A stretch of DNA of 10,161 nt from Planctomycetaceae bacterium (GCA_031259095.1 JAIRLW010000294.1:1-10161), one strand, 5' to 3'. Counted from the stretch's first letter, positions 1 through 6,586 are shown. Made by a program: numbers and translations. The notes: a model not told the origin generated them from the letters alone.

Positions 1-243
1 TTTTAAGGTTTCATGAAATTTCAAACGCCGTACATAATATAAAATTTGTGCAAGTGTTGTTGCAAGTATTTTAAGATTTTGAATATTTTTGTCATATTTA
101 AACTCAAATAAAACATTGGGTGTGTAGAGATCGTGTTTATTTTTGGTATCGTAACGAATACCAAAATATTCAGCATAAATTGCCTTGACCATTTCTTCAT
201 TTGCCGCTTCGTTGAGACGACCTTTATATTCTTCGAAATTCAT
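1..243 (-). CDS. N-terminal fragment of a PD-(D/E)XK nuclease-like, restriction-modification-type protein (runs off the window)
   Basis: An open frame of 81 codons reads leftward from an ATG at 243 and leaves the window without a stop, so only the N-terminus is visible. Residues 38-49 contain Asp38 followed by Glu47-Phe48-Lys49 (VLFEFKYD), which fits the D...ExK core of a PD-(D/E)XK nuclease, with a preceding acidic helix (NEAANEEMVKAIYAEYF). The following LAQILYYVRRLKF helix resembles the N-terminal region of large type II or Eco57I-like DNA methylase/nuclease proteins; this is recalled family resemblance, not a search. There is no clear ribosome binding site at this ATG. The same frame stays open upstream to about 345 with protein-like residues (NKINTLYDNIQNESARK) and a TTG at 331-333, so the true start may lie further upstream. 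Function is tentative; a different nuclease-like protein is possible. Confidence 0.5.
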   Translation of the reverse strand, partial: MNFEEYKGRLNEAANEEMVKAIYAEYFGIRYDTKNKHDLYTPNVLFEFKYDKNIQNLKILATTLAQILYYVRRLKFHETLK

Positions 244-388
244 TTTTCTTGCGCTTTCATTCTGAATATTGTCATACAAAGTGTTGATTTTATTTTTGAA
301 ATAACAATAATGTCGGCGTGACTTTTTTTTCAAATTGTTTTTTTATCTACACTTTCTTAAAAATACAATAATTAATTTGCTTAAATTT

Positions 389-413
389 AAGGTTTTTGGT
401 AAGGTTTTTTGGA
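389..413. repeat. Two-copy tandem repeat of about 12 bases
   Basis: TAAGGTTTTTGG is followed at once by TAAGGTTTTTTGG, differing by one T. The pair lies in the AT-rich spacer between the LarA-like gene and the left-edge gene. No function is evident. Confidence 0.5.
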
Positions 414-420
414 ATTTGAT

Positions 421-449
421 TTTACATTGAAAACAAAAAAATAAGTCAA
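421..449 (-). promoter_or_regulatory. Possible sigma70-like promoter for the left-edge gene
   Basis: On the minus strand TTGACT (449-444) is followed after 17 bases by TGTAAA (426-421). It sits just past the stop of the LarA-like gene and points at the left-edge gene. The -35 is 5/6 and the -10 is 4/6 of consensus; in an AT-rich spacer this could be chance. Confidence 0.3.
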
Positions 450-456
450 CCGGAAA

Positions 457-1743
457 TTATTTTAAACGTTCAGCGGTTGACCATAAACCGGCGGATGGAG
501 TGCTGATGAAGTAAATTTCTTCACCGTCCGGCATGGTGTTGAATCCGTTTTTCAATTTCGCCGGATCATAACGTTTTACGGTTTCGTTATAATCTGCGTA
601 ACCGAAATTGACAAGATTCATATTTTCCTTTGAAACATGTCCTGGAGCATAGGTAATGGTGAAACGCCCTTCGGAAGAACCATGAATCAAATGAGCCGTT
701 CCGACTGCAAGGTCTTTCAGATCGCCGTCTTCGGGACATTCCCGATACAATTTCATTACCTTTTCGGTTCCGACATAACCGTATTTTCGTATCAGTGCAT
801 CAATTTCCGGTTGTTCGCCGAACCGTTTCAGACCGGGCGCAATAATCAACAGTTCACCGTTATCCGCCATTGCTTTTCTTGTACGGTAAACTGCTTTGTT
901 GGCAACCCACGTACTATAAAATTCATCACCCTGCATTACCGCAACAACTTTTTTCAACGGCGGTACAACAGTGATATTTTGCTTCTGCGATGCGCGAGCG
1001 GCAGCAAGATATGTGTCAACATCTTCTCCGGCGTAAACGCCGGTGTGAACCAATTCGCCGAAATTATTGTACGCCATAACCACTTGAAAATAGGCGTCAG
1101 GTAAATGTCCTAAAAATTCGGTTTCCGCTTTGTTGTAACAAGCACGAAGCGGTGTGGTCAATGTTCCGAGATTGTTTTCGATTCCGCAACACGCCGCCAT
1201 TAAATGTGACGCACAAATCATTTCCTTGCCGCCGAGACCAATGAAATAATTTTTGTTGTGATTCGCAAAACCCAACACCTCATGCGGAACCACATGACCA
1301 ATATTGAGAACAATATCCCATTTTTCGTCAAATAATTTTCGGTTAACCGCAACAGGAATTGCCCAATCAGCTTTGCCTGCTGAAATTTCGTTAACAAAAT
1401 CAGCGGGAACTTCACCAACAATTTTGGAATCGGTACGCCAATTATGTTTATCGATTTTTTCTTCGGGAACCGAACCGAACATCCAACGGTTTTGTTCCGG
1501 CGTATGCGGAACATGTTGACCAAGCGTGGGAATCAACAACACCTCAGCATCTTTAGCGAAAATTTTGTACAGTTCTTCGGTAATGTAACCGGCTCCGCTG
1601 TGAGCGCGGGTAATATCCGGCGGAAGCAACAAAACCCGTTTAGGATTCCTGCAAATCCGCTTTTTCGCTTCGTCAGCGAATTGTCCGGCAAGATTGAGAA
1701 CGTCTTGTTTAGTTAAAGTTTTTTCTTCTTGAAACCAAGTCAT
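457..1743 (-). CDS. LarA/DUF2088-family protein (lactate racemase-like, nickel-pincer nucleotide site)
   Basis: The 428-residue product matches the LarA family in length and motif order. LarA enzymes racemise or epimerise 2-hydroxyacids using a covalently bound nickel-pincer nucleotide in the cytoplasm. Visible marks are PPDITRAHSG (41-50) in the place of the family's D-x-T-R substrate/cofactor motif, GQHVPHTPEQ (75-84) matching the first catalytic-His segment, and GHVVPHEVLGF..NHNKNYFIGLGGKE..ASH (149-180). In the last, His154, Lys164 and His180 align with the LarA catalytic His, the cofactor-attaching Lys and the nickel-ligand His. All key positions appear kept, so an active enzyme is plausible, but the hydroxyacid substrate cannot be told: many DUF2088 homologues do not act on lactate. 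No larB, larC or larE cofactor genes are visible here. No strong ribosome binding site precedes the ATG. The gene lies 504 bases downstream of miaA and probably has its own promoter. Confidence 0.85.
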   Translation of the reverse strand: MTWFQEEKTLTKQDVLNLAGQFADEAKKRICRNPKRVLLLPPDITRAHSGAGYITEELYKIFAKDAEVLLIPTLGQHVPHTPEQNRWMFGSVPEEKIDKHNWRTDSKIVGEVPADFVNEISAGKADWAIPVAVNRKLFDEKWDIVLNIGHVVPHEVLGFANHNKNYFIGLGGKEMICASHLMAACCGIENNLGTLTTPLRACYNKAETEFLGHLPDAYFQVVMAYNNFGELVHTGVYAGEDVDTYLAAARASQKQNITVVPPLKKVVAVMQGDEFYSTWVANKAVYRTRKAMADNGELLIIAPGLKRFGEQPEIDALIRKYGYVGTEKVMKLYRECPEDGDLKDLAVGTAHLIHGSSEGRFTITYAPGHVSKENMNLVNFGYADYNETVKRYDPAKLKNGFNTMPDGEEIYFISTPSAGLWSTAERLK

Positions 1744-1799
1744 CGTAAGTTTAAAGGGTAATAAGTTCCAAAAAAATTGGAAAGTTTGTAATTGATTTA

Positions 1800-1827
1800 G
1801 GGACTATAGGGACATGAGGGACAAATG
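1800..1827 (+). repeat. GGGAC repeat, copy A: three units with 9-base period
   Basis: GGGAC occurs at 1800, 1809 and 1818, exactly nine bases apart, ending in GGGACATGAGGGACAAATG (1809-1827). The reverse complement of 4603-4621 is the same 19-mer with one change, and a more diverged copy lies at 10124-10143. Confidence 0.7.
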
Positions 1828-1934
1828 GGATTGTTAAAAACAATTCCGATTAATTTATACTACAAAATCAATAGACAGTCAAGGGTAACTGTTTATTTTT
1901 ATAATTGTTTTCGTAGTGATAAAAGGTGTTTTTC

Positions 1935-2103
1935 ATCATGCCCTGAAAGGGTCATAGGATGATAGCCCGCCCCAACAGGGTGGGTAACAAATAATAAAAA
2001 CCTAACCCTGAAAGGGCGACAAGATATTGATGGTGTTGTCATTGATTCTACAAAAAATGATTAACCGTTTTATTTGATACAATATTCGGTCGCCCTTTCA
2101 GGG
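1935..2103. repeat. Cluster of CCCTGAAAGGG palindromic (REP-like) elements
   Basis: The hairpin-forming core CCCTGAAAGGG occurs at 1941-1951 and 2006-2016, and inverted at 2093-2103. The last two form a larger inverted repeat: the 14 bases at 2006-2019 are the exact reverse complement of 2090-2103, and the arms continue imperfectly inward. Next to the first core, CCCGCCC (1965-1971) can pair with GGGTGGG (1978-1984) around a short loop, with one G-T. ATCAT/ATGAT (1935-1939, 1959-1963) flank the first core. This is the build of dispersed intergenic palindromic elements. It fills much of the 504-base gap (1744-2247) between larA-like and miaA genes, in which I see no gene. Confidence 0.65.
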
Positions 2104-2247
2104 CTAAAATGACGATTTTGTAATACCTGAACAAAAATGATAAAATAGACCGTGTACCTGTCAAAGGGATTCCGTTCGTAATGTCAGGGAATTTCTAAAA
2201 GCCAAAATATCGTAACCATTTTTAACATAATCAGAAATATTCGCATA

Positions 2248-3234
2248 TTATTCTTTATCGGGTATCGGCGGTTCAATAGGTTCTGTTTCCTCGTTTATTT
2301 CTTCGTCCGGAAGTCCTTCAAACACCGGATTATCAGAGGGAGTAAAACGGCATTCGGAAAGACTGCGGAACCATGTCTCCTGATGTTTGGCAAAATTTCG
2401 GGTGTTCTGTTTAATCAGATCAACAGCCTGTCCGTATTTCATTTTGCCGTCCAGATAATCGAACAATTCCTTATAACCAAGCGCCTGACTCGCGGTTTTA
2501 CTAATCGGAATTTTTCGTTCCGCTAATTGTTTTACTTCATCAAGAAAACCTTCGTAAATCATTTTATCAACCCGCTTATTGATTCGGGCATACAAAACCT
2601 CACGCGGCGTTTGCAAAACATACACCTGACATTCCGACGCAGGAGTTCCAATCTCAAACTGTTTCTGAAACGAACTAATCGGTTTTCCGGTTTTTTCGTA
2701 CACTTCCAACGCCCGAACAATCCGGCGAGTATCATTCGGATGTAACCGTTTGGCAGTGACCGGATCAACTTTGGTCAACAGTTGATGTAACATCTCCGGT
2801 GGATGACCAACCATTTTTTTCTGAAGTTGCACCCGAAACTCAAAATCAGTCGGCGGTCCTTCGAAAACACCGCGCAACATCCCTTTCAGATACAACGGCG
2901 AACCGCCAACAAAAAGAACTTTTTTACCGCGAAGTTGGATTTCATCAATCTTATCGCTGGCATCACGAACATATTGCGCCAACGAATATTCTTCACTGGG
3001 ATCGATAATATCAATCATGTGATGCGGAATTCCACCGCGATCTTCCGGCATTACTTTTGCGGTTCCCACGTCCATTTCACGGTAAATCGCCATTGAATCC
3101 AATGAAATAATTTCCGCGTTCAGCCGTCTGGCGAGATTAATACCGATCTGGCTTTTACCGCTTGCTGTTGGACCGGTCAGATACCAACACGATAATGTCA
3201 ATCGACGAAATCGCTCCCAATCCCATTCATCCAT
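2248..3234 (-). CDS. miaA: tRNA dimethylallyltransferase MiaA
   Basis: MiaA transfers the dimethylallyl group of DMAPP to N6 of A37 in tRNAs that read UNN codons, the first step of ms2i6A formation, in the cytoplasm. The 328-residue protein has the P-loop GPTASGKS (21-28), the DSMAIYREMDVGTAK stretch (46-60) corresponding to the family's DSMQVYRGMDIGTAK substrate motif with Asp46, GGSPLYLK (110-117), HPNDTRRIVRALEV (165-178), and the C-terminal FAKHQETWFR (281-290) equivalent to the tRNA-contacting QYAKRQ.TWFR motif. Length is normal plus a short acidic, Pro-rich tail (about 301-328: PDEEINEETEPIEPPIPDKE) that is not part of the catalytic fold. The N-terminus has about 14 extra residues before the core strand. 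An AAGGA stands nine bases before the ATG, supporting this start. The gap to the upstream hydrolase gene is 141 bases. Confidence 0.96.
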   Translation of the reverse strand: MDEWDWERFRRLTLSCWYLTGPTASGKSQIGINLARRLNAEIISLDSMAIYREMDVGTAKVMPEDRGGIPHHMIDIIDPSEEYSLAQYVRDASDKIDEIQLRGKKVLFVGGSPLYLKGMLRGVFEGPPTDFEFRVQLQKKMVGHPPEMLHQLLTKVDPVTAKRLHPNDTRRIVRALEVYEKTGKPISSFQKQFEIGTPASECQVYVLQTPREVLYARINKRVDKMIYEGFLDEVKQLAERKIPISKTASQALGYKELFDYLDGKMKYGQAVDLIKQNTRNFAKHQETWFRSLSECRFTPSDNPVFEGLPDEEINEETEPIEPPIPDKE

Positions 3235-3243
3235 AACAATTGT

Positions 3244-3248
3244 TCCTT
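3244..3248 (-). promoter_or_regulatory. Ribosome binding site of miaA
   Basis: AAGGA on the minus strand, nine bases before the ATG at 3234. It supports the start that gives the extended N-terminus. Confidence 0.55.
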
Positions 3249-3375
3249 AAAATTACATAAAATGTTATACCATCATCGGTTCAGTGATAGTCTTCGGCTT
3301 CGACAGTGAAACGGTATTATATCTCATTCATCGGCAACCAACCAGACAGGGAATCAAAGACAATAATATTACTCC

Positions 3376-4476
3376 CTATTTTTTCAGATGTTTACCAAAA
3401 AAATCGAGGATTCTTTTTTTTGTTTCAGGACTTTTGAACAACGGAGAACCGTGACCGCCTGACGAAAGTTCAATAAAATCACTTTCAACTCCTGATTTTT
3501 GCAACGATTCGTGTAATCTTTTGCCTTGCTCCATCGGAACCCTTTCATCATCAATCGCATGAACAATCAGAAACGGCGCCGCATTTTTTGTAACTGTATG
3601 CAGCGGACTTGTCTTTTCGATAATATCCTGATTGCCTGCGTTTTCGCCGAACAAACCTTTTGCCGATTTTTCGTCCGCACGAAAAGTCAGAAAATCACTC
3701 GGTCCGCAAAAATCAACGACAGCCTGAACAGTTCCTGATTGATCAAGATTTTCGCCTTGATCAAATTCCTTGACATGAGCCGATGTTCCCAATGATGACG
3801 CCAAATGTCCGCCGGCTGATGATCCGATTGCTCCGAAATGTTCCGCGTCAAGATTATATCTTTTCGCGTTAGCACGCAACCAACGAACCGCCGATTTACT
3901 ATCGATGATCTGTGTTGGTAACAAAAATTTTGGACGCAAACGGTAATTGATTGCGGCAACCGCATAACCATTTTCCGCCAAAAAGCGCGACCATTCAACA
4001 AATTTTGCCGAATCCTTACTGCCGCCTATCCAACCGCCGCCGTGAATAACAATGATTAACGGAAATGGTTGTGTTGCCGTCTGATAATTTTTCGGCAGGT
4101 AAAGATCAAGTTGTTGATGAATCCCGCCGTTTTTTATGTACGGAATATTTTCAAGAACAATAAACGAATCCTGTTCTGTTTGTTTAACCGGAACCGTTTT
4201 TTGTGTCGGCTTATTTTGTTCGGTTTGTTTCGGTTCGATTTTCTTTTGCACGGTTTGTTCAGCCGGTTCGGGTGTTACGGATTGATCCGCAATAAAGTTG
4301 ACAGGCGAAATTAAACCGGTCAACACGGAAAAAATTGTTTCGCCTCCGGAATTTTTACAGATTTTATAACTGAAATTCGGTCTTGAATCAGCGGCAAAAA
4401 CCGGAGTCCAAGACGTCAACAATGGTACGCTGATTACAGTGAACAATACCGTAATCGTAAAAAATAAACGTTTCAT
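3376..4476 (-). CDS. Exported alpha/beta-hydrolase, esterase/lipase type (BD-FAE / HSL-like)
   Basis: The 366-residue protein starts with a Sec-type signal peptide: MKR, a hydrophobic stretch to about residue 22, and a probable cut near FAA-D at 28-30. No lipobox cysteine is present, so a periplasmic or secreted location is inferred. Residues 64-104 are a low-complexity linker rich in Gln, Thr, Lys and Pro (repeated QTEQ). The catalytic domain follows: HGGGW oxyanion-hole motif (145-149), GSSAG nucleophile elbow (218-222, Ser220), DDERVP (309-314, Asp310 as the likely acid) and GGHG (His342). The triad is therefore complete. The HGGGW plus GxSxG layout is typical of carboxylesterases and deacetylases, including enzymes that remove acetyl or feruloyl groups from plant polysaccharides; the substrate here is unknown. 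AAAGG six bases before the ATG is a modest ribosome binding site. The gene lies 258 bases downstream of the triple-HTH gene, with a strong hairpin between them. Confidence 0.88.
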   Translation of the reverse strand: MKRLFFTITVLFTVISVPLLTSWTPVFAADSRPNFSYKICKNSGGETIFSVLTGLISPVNFIADQSVTPEPAEQTVQKKIEPKQTEQNKPTQKTVPVKQTEQDSFIVLENIPYIKNGGIHQQLDLYLPKNYQTATQPFPLIIVIHGGGWIGGSKDSAKFVEWSRFLAENGYAVAAINYRLRPKFLLPTQIIDSKSAVRWLRANAKRYNLDAEHFGAIGSSAGGHLASSLGTSAHVKEFDQGENLDQSGTVQAVVDFCGPSDFLTFRADEKSAKGLFGENAGNQDIIEKTSPLHTVTKNAAPFLIVHAIDDERVPMEQGKRLHESLQKSGVESDFIELSSGGHGSPLFKSPETKKRILDFFGKHLKK

Positions 4477-4602
4477 TTTTCGCCTTTTTGGGTTGTGAGA
4501 ATTGTTATTGTAAAGTTGTTGAAAACCGGTTTATTGTATCATTTCCAGATATCAATAAGAACCGAATTTTCAAGTTTTAACCACAACGTTCTATGAAAAA
4601 AT

Positions 4603-4674
4603 CATTTGTCCCTAATGTCCCTTTAGTCTTTAAAGTCCCTCTAAAAAAGGACTTTAAAGACTAAGGGGACAAAT
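4603..4674. terminator. Large hairpin between the HTH gene and the hydrolase gene, built from GGGAC repeat copy B
   Basis: A perfect 16-base inverted repeat, TTAGTCTTTAAAGTCC (4623-4638) with its complement at 4649-4664, encloses a 10-base loop. It is flanked by a second complementary pair, ATTTGTCCC (4604-4612) and GGGACAAAT (4666-4674), with a 9-base insertion on the left side. On the minus strand the structure follows the stop of the HTH gene by about 60 bases and is followed by GATTTTTTC, so it could end transcription. Its left arm is also a copy of the 9-base-period GGGAC repeat seen at 1800-1827. Whether it is a terminator or a repeat element that happens to fold is open. Confidence 0.55.
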
Positions 4675-4734
4675 AATCAAATAATTAATTAATAACTATT
4701 TGTTTTTGGCAAATGATATTTTAGAGATTCCCAA

Positions 4735-5322
4735 TTACTTTTTTACACTTCTAAGTAATTGATAGACTCTGGCTGTTGTCAAATTACATTGTTTGGCAAT
4801 CAGTCTTGCTGTTGAACCGTTCTTGCGCATTGTTATGATTCGTTGAAGACGACGTTCTTTATATTTTTGCAACACCGTTTTTTGTTTTTTGGACGCAGTG
4901 ACTGGCGGTTTTGGCGGAATTTTTTTACGTTTTGGTTTCGCCGGCGGCTGGTTCTTTCGGCGAAGTTCCCGTAGAGTTCTGAAATCGGGAACCGGATTTT
5001 CGGCGACTTTGTTGTAATTGCTAATGATTTCGTTAACCCGATCTTCCGAAATTTTATATTTTTTCGCCAACGAGGTAATTGTTTTTCCCGCACACCGGTC
5101 TTTGATAAGAGCGATATTGCGTTTTGCTTTGGTTTTTTGTGTCTTTACCTGCCTACCCATCGTACGCACATCATTAGCAATCGTATGAGGGTTGGCATTC
5201 AATAGTCCTGCAATCCTATTACAGGAACAACCTTGTCGGTATAACTCCAAAACACGACGACGGCGAGTTTCTCTTTTCCGTTTACGGGCATTAGACAATT
5301 TGTTTTTAACTTTTTTTGACAT
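4735..5322 (-). CDS. Small basic protein with three helix-turn-helix units; no known family recognised
   Basis: I do not recognise this 195-residue protein as a named family. It is strongly basic (Lys/Arg-rich N-terminus, residues 1-23, and a Lys/Pro-rich linker, about 120-155). Three segments each read as a helix-turn-helix of the kind found in sigma-factor region 4, resolvases and transposase N-termini: 23-56 (VLELYRQG.SCNRIAGLLNANPHTIANDV), 69-104 (IALIKDR.AGKTITSLAKKYKISEDRVNEII) and 158-192 (RIITMRKNGSTARLIAKQCNLTTARVYQLL). No nuclease, recombinase or ligand-binding domain is visible. A DNA-binding or nucleoid-type regulatory role is inferred from this alone. The start is supported by AGGAG six bases upstream. 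It is the first gene of the leftward block, and the spacer before it carries short palindromes that could be binding sites. It might instead be a remnant of a transposase, but the length and three-fold layout look intact. Confidence 0.7.
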   Translation of the reverse strand: MSKKVKNKLSNARKRKRETRRRRVLELYRQGCSCNRIAGLLNANPHTIANDVRTMGRQVKTQKTKAKRNIALIKDRCAGKTITSLAKKYKISEDRVNEIISNYNKVAENPVPDFRTLRELRRKNQPPAKPKRKKIPPKPPVTASKKQKTVLQKYKERRLQRIITMRKNGSTARLIAKQCNLTTARVYQLLRSVKK

Positions 5323-5328
5323 TAAAAT

Positions 5329-5333
5329 CTCCT
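5329..5333 (-). promoter_or_regulatory. Strong ribosome binding site of the triple-HTH gene
   Basis: AGGAG on the minus strand, six bases before the ATG at 5322. It is the best Shine-Dalgarno match in the window and fixes the start. Confidence 0.7.
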
Positions 5334-5409
5334 ATTGGTCAACAAGTCTGTGGACACGATATTTAACATTTTACTTTTACAATTAACTCTTTATTCCTGA
5401 AAATCCGGT

Positions 5410-5535
5410 TTTTGGGAATACAGAAAACAGTAAAAACACGGAAAAAGTAATCACCGAAATCATGGTATTTCGTATTATCACCTTGTTTCCATGTTTAAAA
5501 CATTCCTGCCAAAAATAAAAACCAAATTCCCAAAA
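5410..5535. repeat. Palindrome-rich segment upstream of the triple-HTH gene
   Basis: TTTTTGGGAAT near 5410-5419 has its exact reverse complement, ATTCCCAAAAA, near 5525-5535. Between them lie CGAAAT/ATTTCG (5455-5460 and 5467-5472, loop CATGGT) and the palindrome ATGTTTAAAACAT (5491-5503). A further palindrome, ACAATATTGT, is at 5599-5608. The segment is 80 to 210 bases before the HTH gene. These are candidate operator sites, but AT-rich sequence gives such palindromes by chance fairly often. The rest of the 775-base spacer 5323-6098 holds no convincing gene. Confidence 0.4.
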
Positions 5536-5722
5536 ATATAAAAAGTATGGAAAAAATTAAACCATTAACTTGTTCCGTTGTCAACATTATCTAGACCGAC
5601 AATATTGTAAAGAGTAAAAAAATTCAAAATTTCCAAATAAATCGTGAGAAATTTTTCAGACTGTTTTACATTTTGAGAGAATAATTATTGACGCCAAAAA
5701 TCAAGAGATAGGCGATTCTTAT

Positions 5723-5816
5723 ATCAGGTAGGCGACCTTTCGCCGAAAGGTTGCCCACCTACGGTTGCGTCGGGCAGGCGGCTTGTCGCTGAAAGGTCGC
5801 GTCGGCGATAGCCGAC
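5723..5816. repeat. REP-like hairpin element, copy 1, plus a degenerate second unit
   Basis: CGACCTTTC (5733-5741) pairs with GAAAGGTTG (5745-5753) around the loop GCC, and outer GTAGG (5728-5732) pairs with CCTAC (5758-5762). Positions 5723-5759 match 7894-7930 with four differences in 37, all C/T. A degenerate second unit follows (about 5775-5800, with TCGCTGAAAGGTCGC), then GTCGGC/GCCGAC (5801-5806, 5811-5816). GC content is clearly higher than in the surrounding sequence, as is usual for REP-type elements. Confidence 0.65.
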
Positions 5817-5955
5817 TTGCTCCTGAGAACGGGAAGAATGAGAATTGCCTTTATTTTCGGTCATTGGTGTTTACTGTGTTGTATTCGAATAGTTTTTCTA
5901 ATCGGAAAAATCGGAACTTTTCTTTTGATCTTTGAAAAATTTTTGCTTTCATCAT

Positions 5956-5984
5956 TTGACAAGTCGCCATTTACGGGGAATACT
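5956..5984 (+). promoter_or_regulatory. Candidate sigma70-like promoter for the triple-CxxC gene
   Basis: A perfect TTGACA (5956-5961) is followed after 17 bases by AATACT (5979-5984), a 4/6 match to the -10. It would give a leader of about 105 bases before the ATG at 6099. The -10 is weak. Confidence 0.4.
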
Positions 5985-6087
5985 CTCATACTATGTCGGT
6001 GACATGAAGTTTCAGGTTGCCGTACAATATAAACTGAGATTACGTACAAAAAAATTTTTATCTCGTGTTGAAAATTTTAATTTGATA

Positions 6088-6092
6088 AAGGA
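6088..6092 (+). promoter_or_regulatory. Ribosome binding site of the triple-CxxC gene
   Basis: AAGGA six bases before the ATG at 6099. It supports translation of this small, low-complexity gene. Confidence 0.6.
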
Positions 6093-6098
6093 ATTACC

Positions 6099-6449
6099 AT
6101 GAGCGCTATTTCATCATACGGATCGTATGCGAATTACGGAACGGTCAGACAAGGGGCGACGTTGTTTTCGTCTTCGCAGTTACAACAACAAAACCGTAGT
6201 GCCGTGTACACTGCGTCCAGACAGTCGCAGTCGTCTGGAGTGTACTGTGCAACCTGTAACAGCGGATCGGCAGCCGCCAGAGCGTCGAGTCCGACTTCAA
6301 CCTATTGTCCAACATGCAATAAGAACACGTCAACGAACACCAGTCTTACGTTGAACACTGCCGCACGTTCCGGCTCCGCCGCCAACGCCGGTGGAAGATT
6401 GATTTCGGCTTGCCCAACCTGCGGCGCAGCATACGCCAGAAATCGGTAA
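6099..6449 (+). CDS. Small Ser/Ala/Asn-rich protein with three CxxC knuckles; function unknown
   Basis: I do not recognise this 116-residue protein. The body is Ser, Ala, Thr, Asn and Gln rich and probably disordered, with Tyr/Gly-rich sequence at the start (SSYGSYANYGT). Three Cys pairs stand out: YCATCNSG (Cys50, Cys53), YCPTCNKN (Cys70, Cys73) and ACPTCGAA (Cys105, Cys108). The last two are CPxC knuckles as in zinc ribbons. There are three rather than two or four, so one classic zinc ribbon plus a spare knuckle, or metal binding shared between chains, is possible; redox-active CxxC pairs are an alternative. There is no signal peptide or membrane segment. AAGGA six bases upstream and a candidate promoter argue that it is expressed. 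Codons are GC-richer than the flanks, as expected for a real gene. dprA follows after 137 bases; no functional link is shown. Confidence 0.7.
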   Translation: MSAISSYGSYANYGTVRQGATLFSSSQLQQQNRSAVYTASRQSQSSGVYCATCNSGSAAARASSPTSTYCPTCNKNTSTNTSLTLNTAARSGSAANAGGRLISACPTCGAAYARNR

Positions 6450-6586
6450 AAAATGTTACTATCCCTGTTGCGTAAATTGTATTTGCCGGAAATAATTTTT
6501 CAATGTTACTGAAATACTGTAACCGGTATGGATGTAGAACCGTTGGTTGATTCAGATTGTGAATATCTGTTCGGCTTCAGAATTTT

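Noticed and set aside
637..1104. 155-codon open frame on the plus strand
   Set aside because: It lies wholly antisense to the LarA-like gene, whose motifs are clear; composition is that of a shadow frame.
1935..2103. Possible CRISPR array
   Set aside because: Only three short palindromic cores, one inverted, with unequal spacing; no regular repeat-spacer pattern and no cas genes.
5723..5816. Possible riboswitch or structured leader of the triple-CxxC gene
   Set aside because: A near-identical copy lies after dprA in an unrelated context, so a dispersed repeat explains it better, and the candidate promoter lies downstream of it.
5817..6002. 61-codon open frame in the divergent spacer with hydrophobic residues
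   Set aside because: No ribosome binding site, starts inside the REP-like region, low-quality sequence rich in Phe/Leu/Ile from AT-rich DNA; the matching reverse frame is equally poor.
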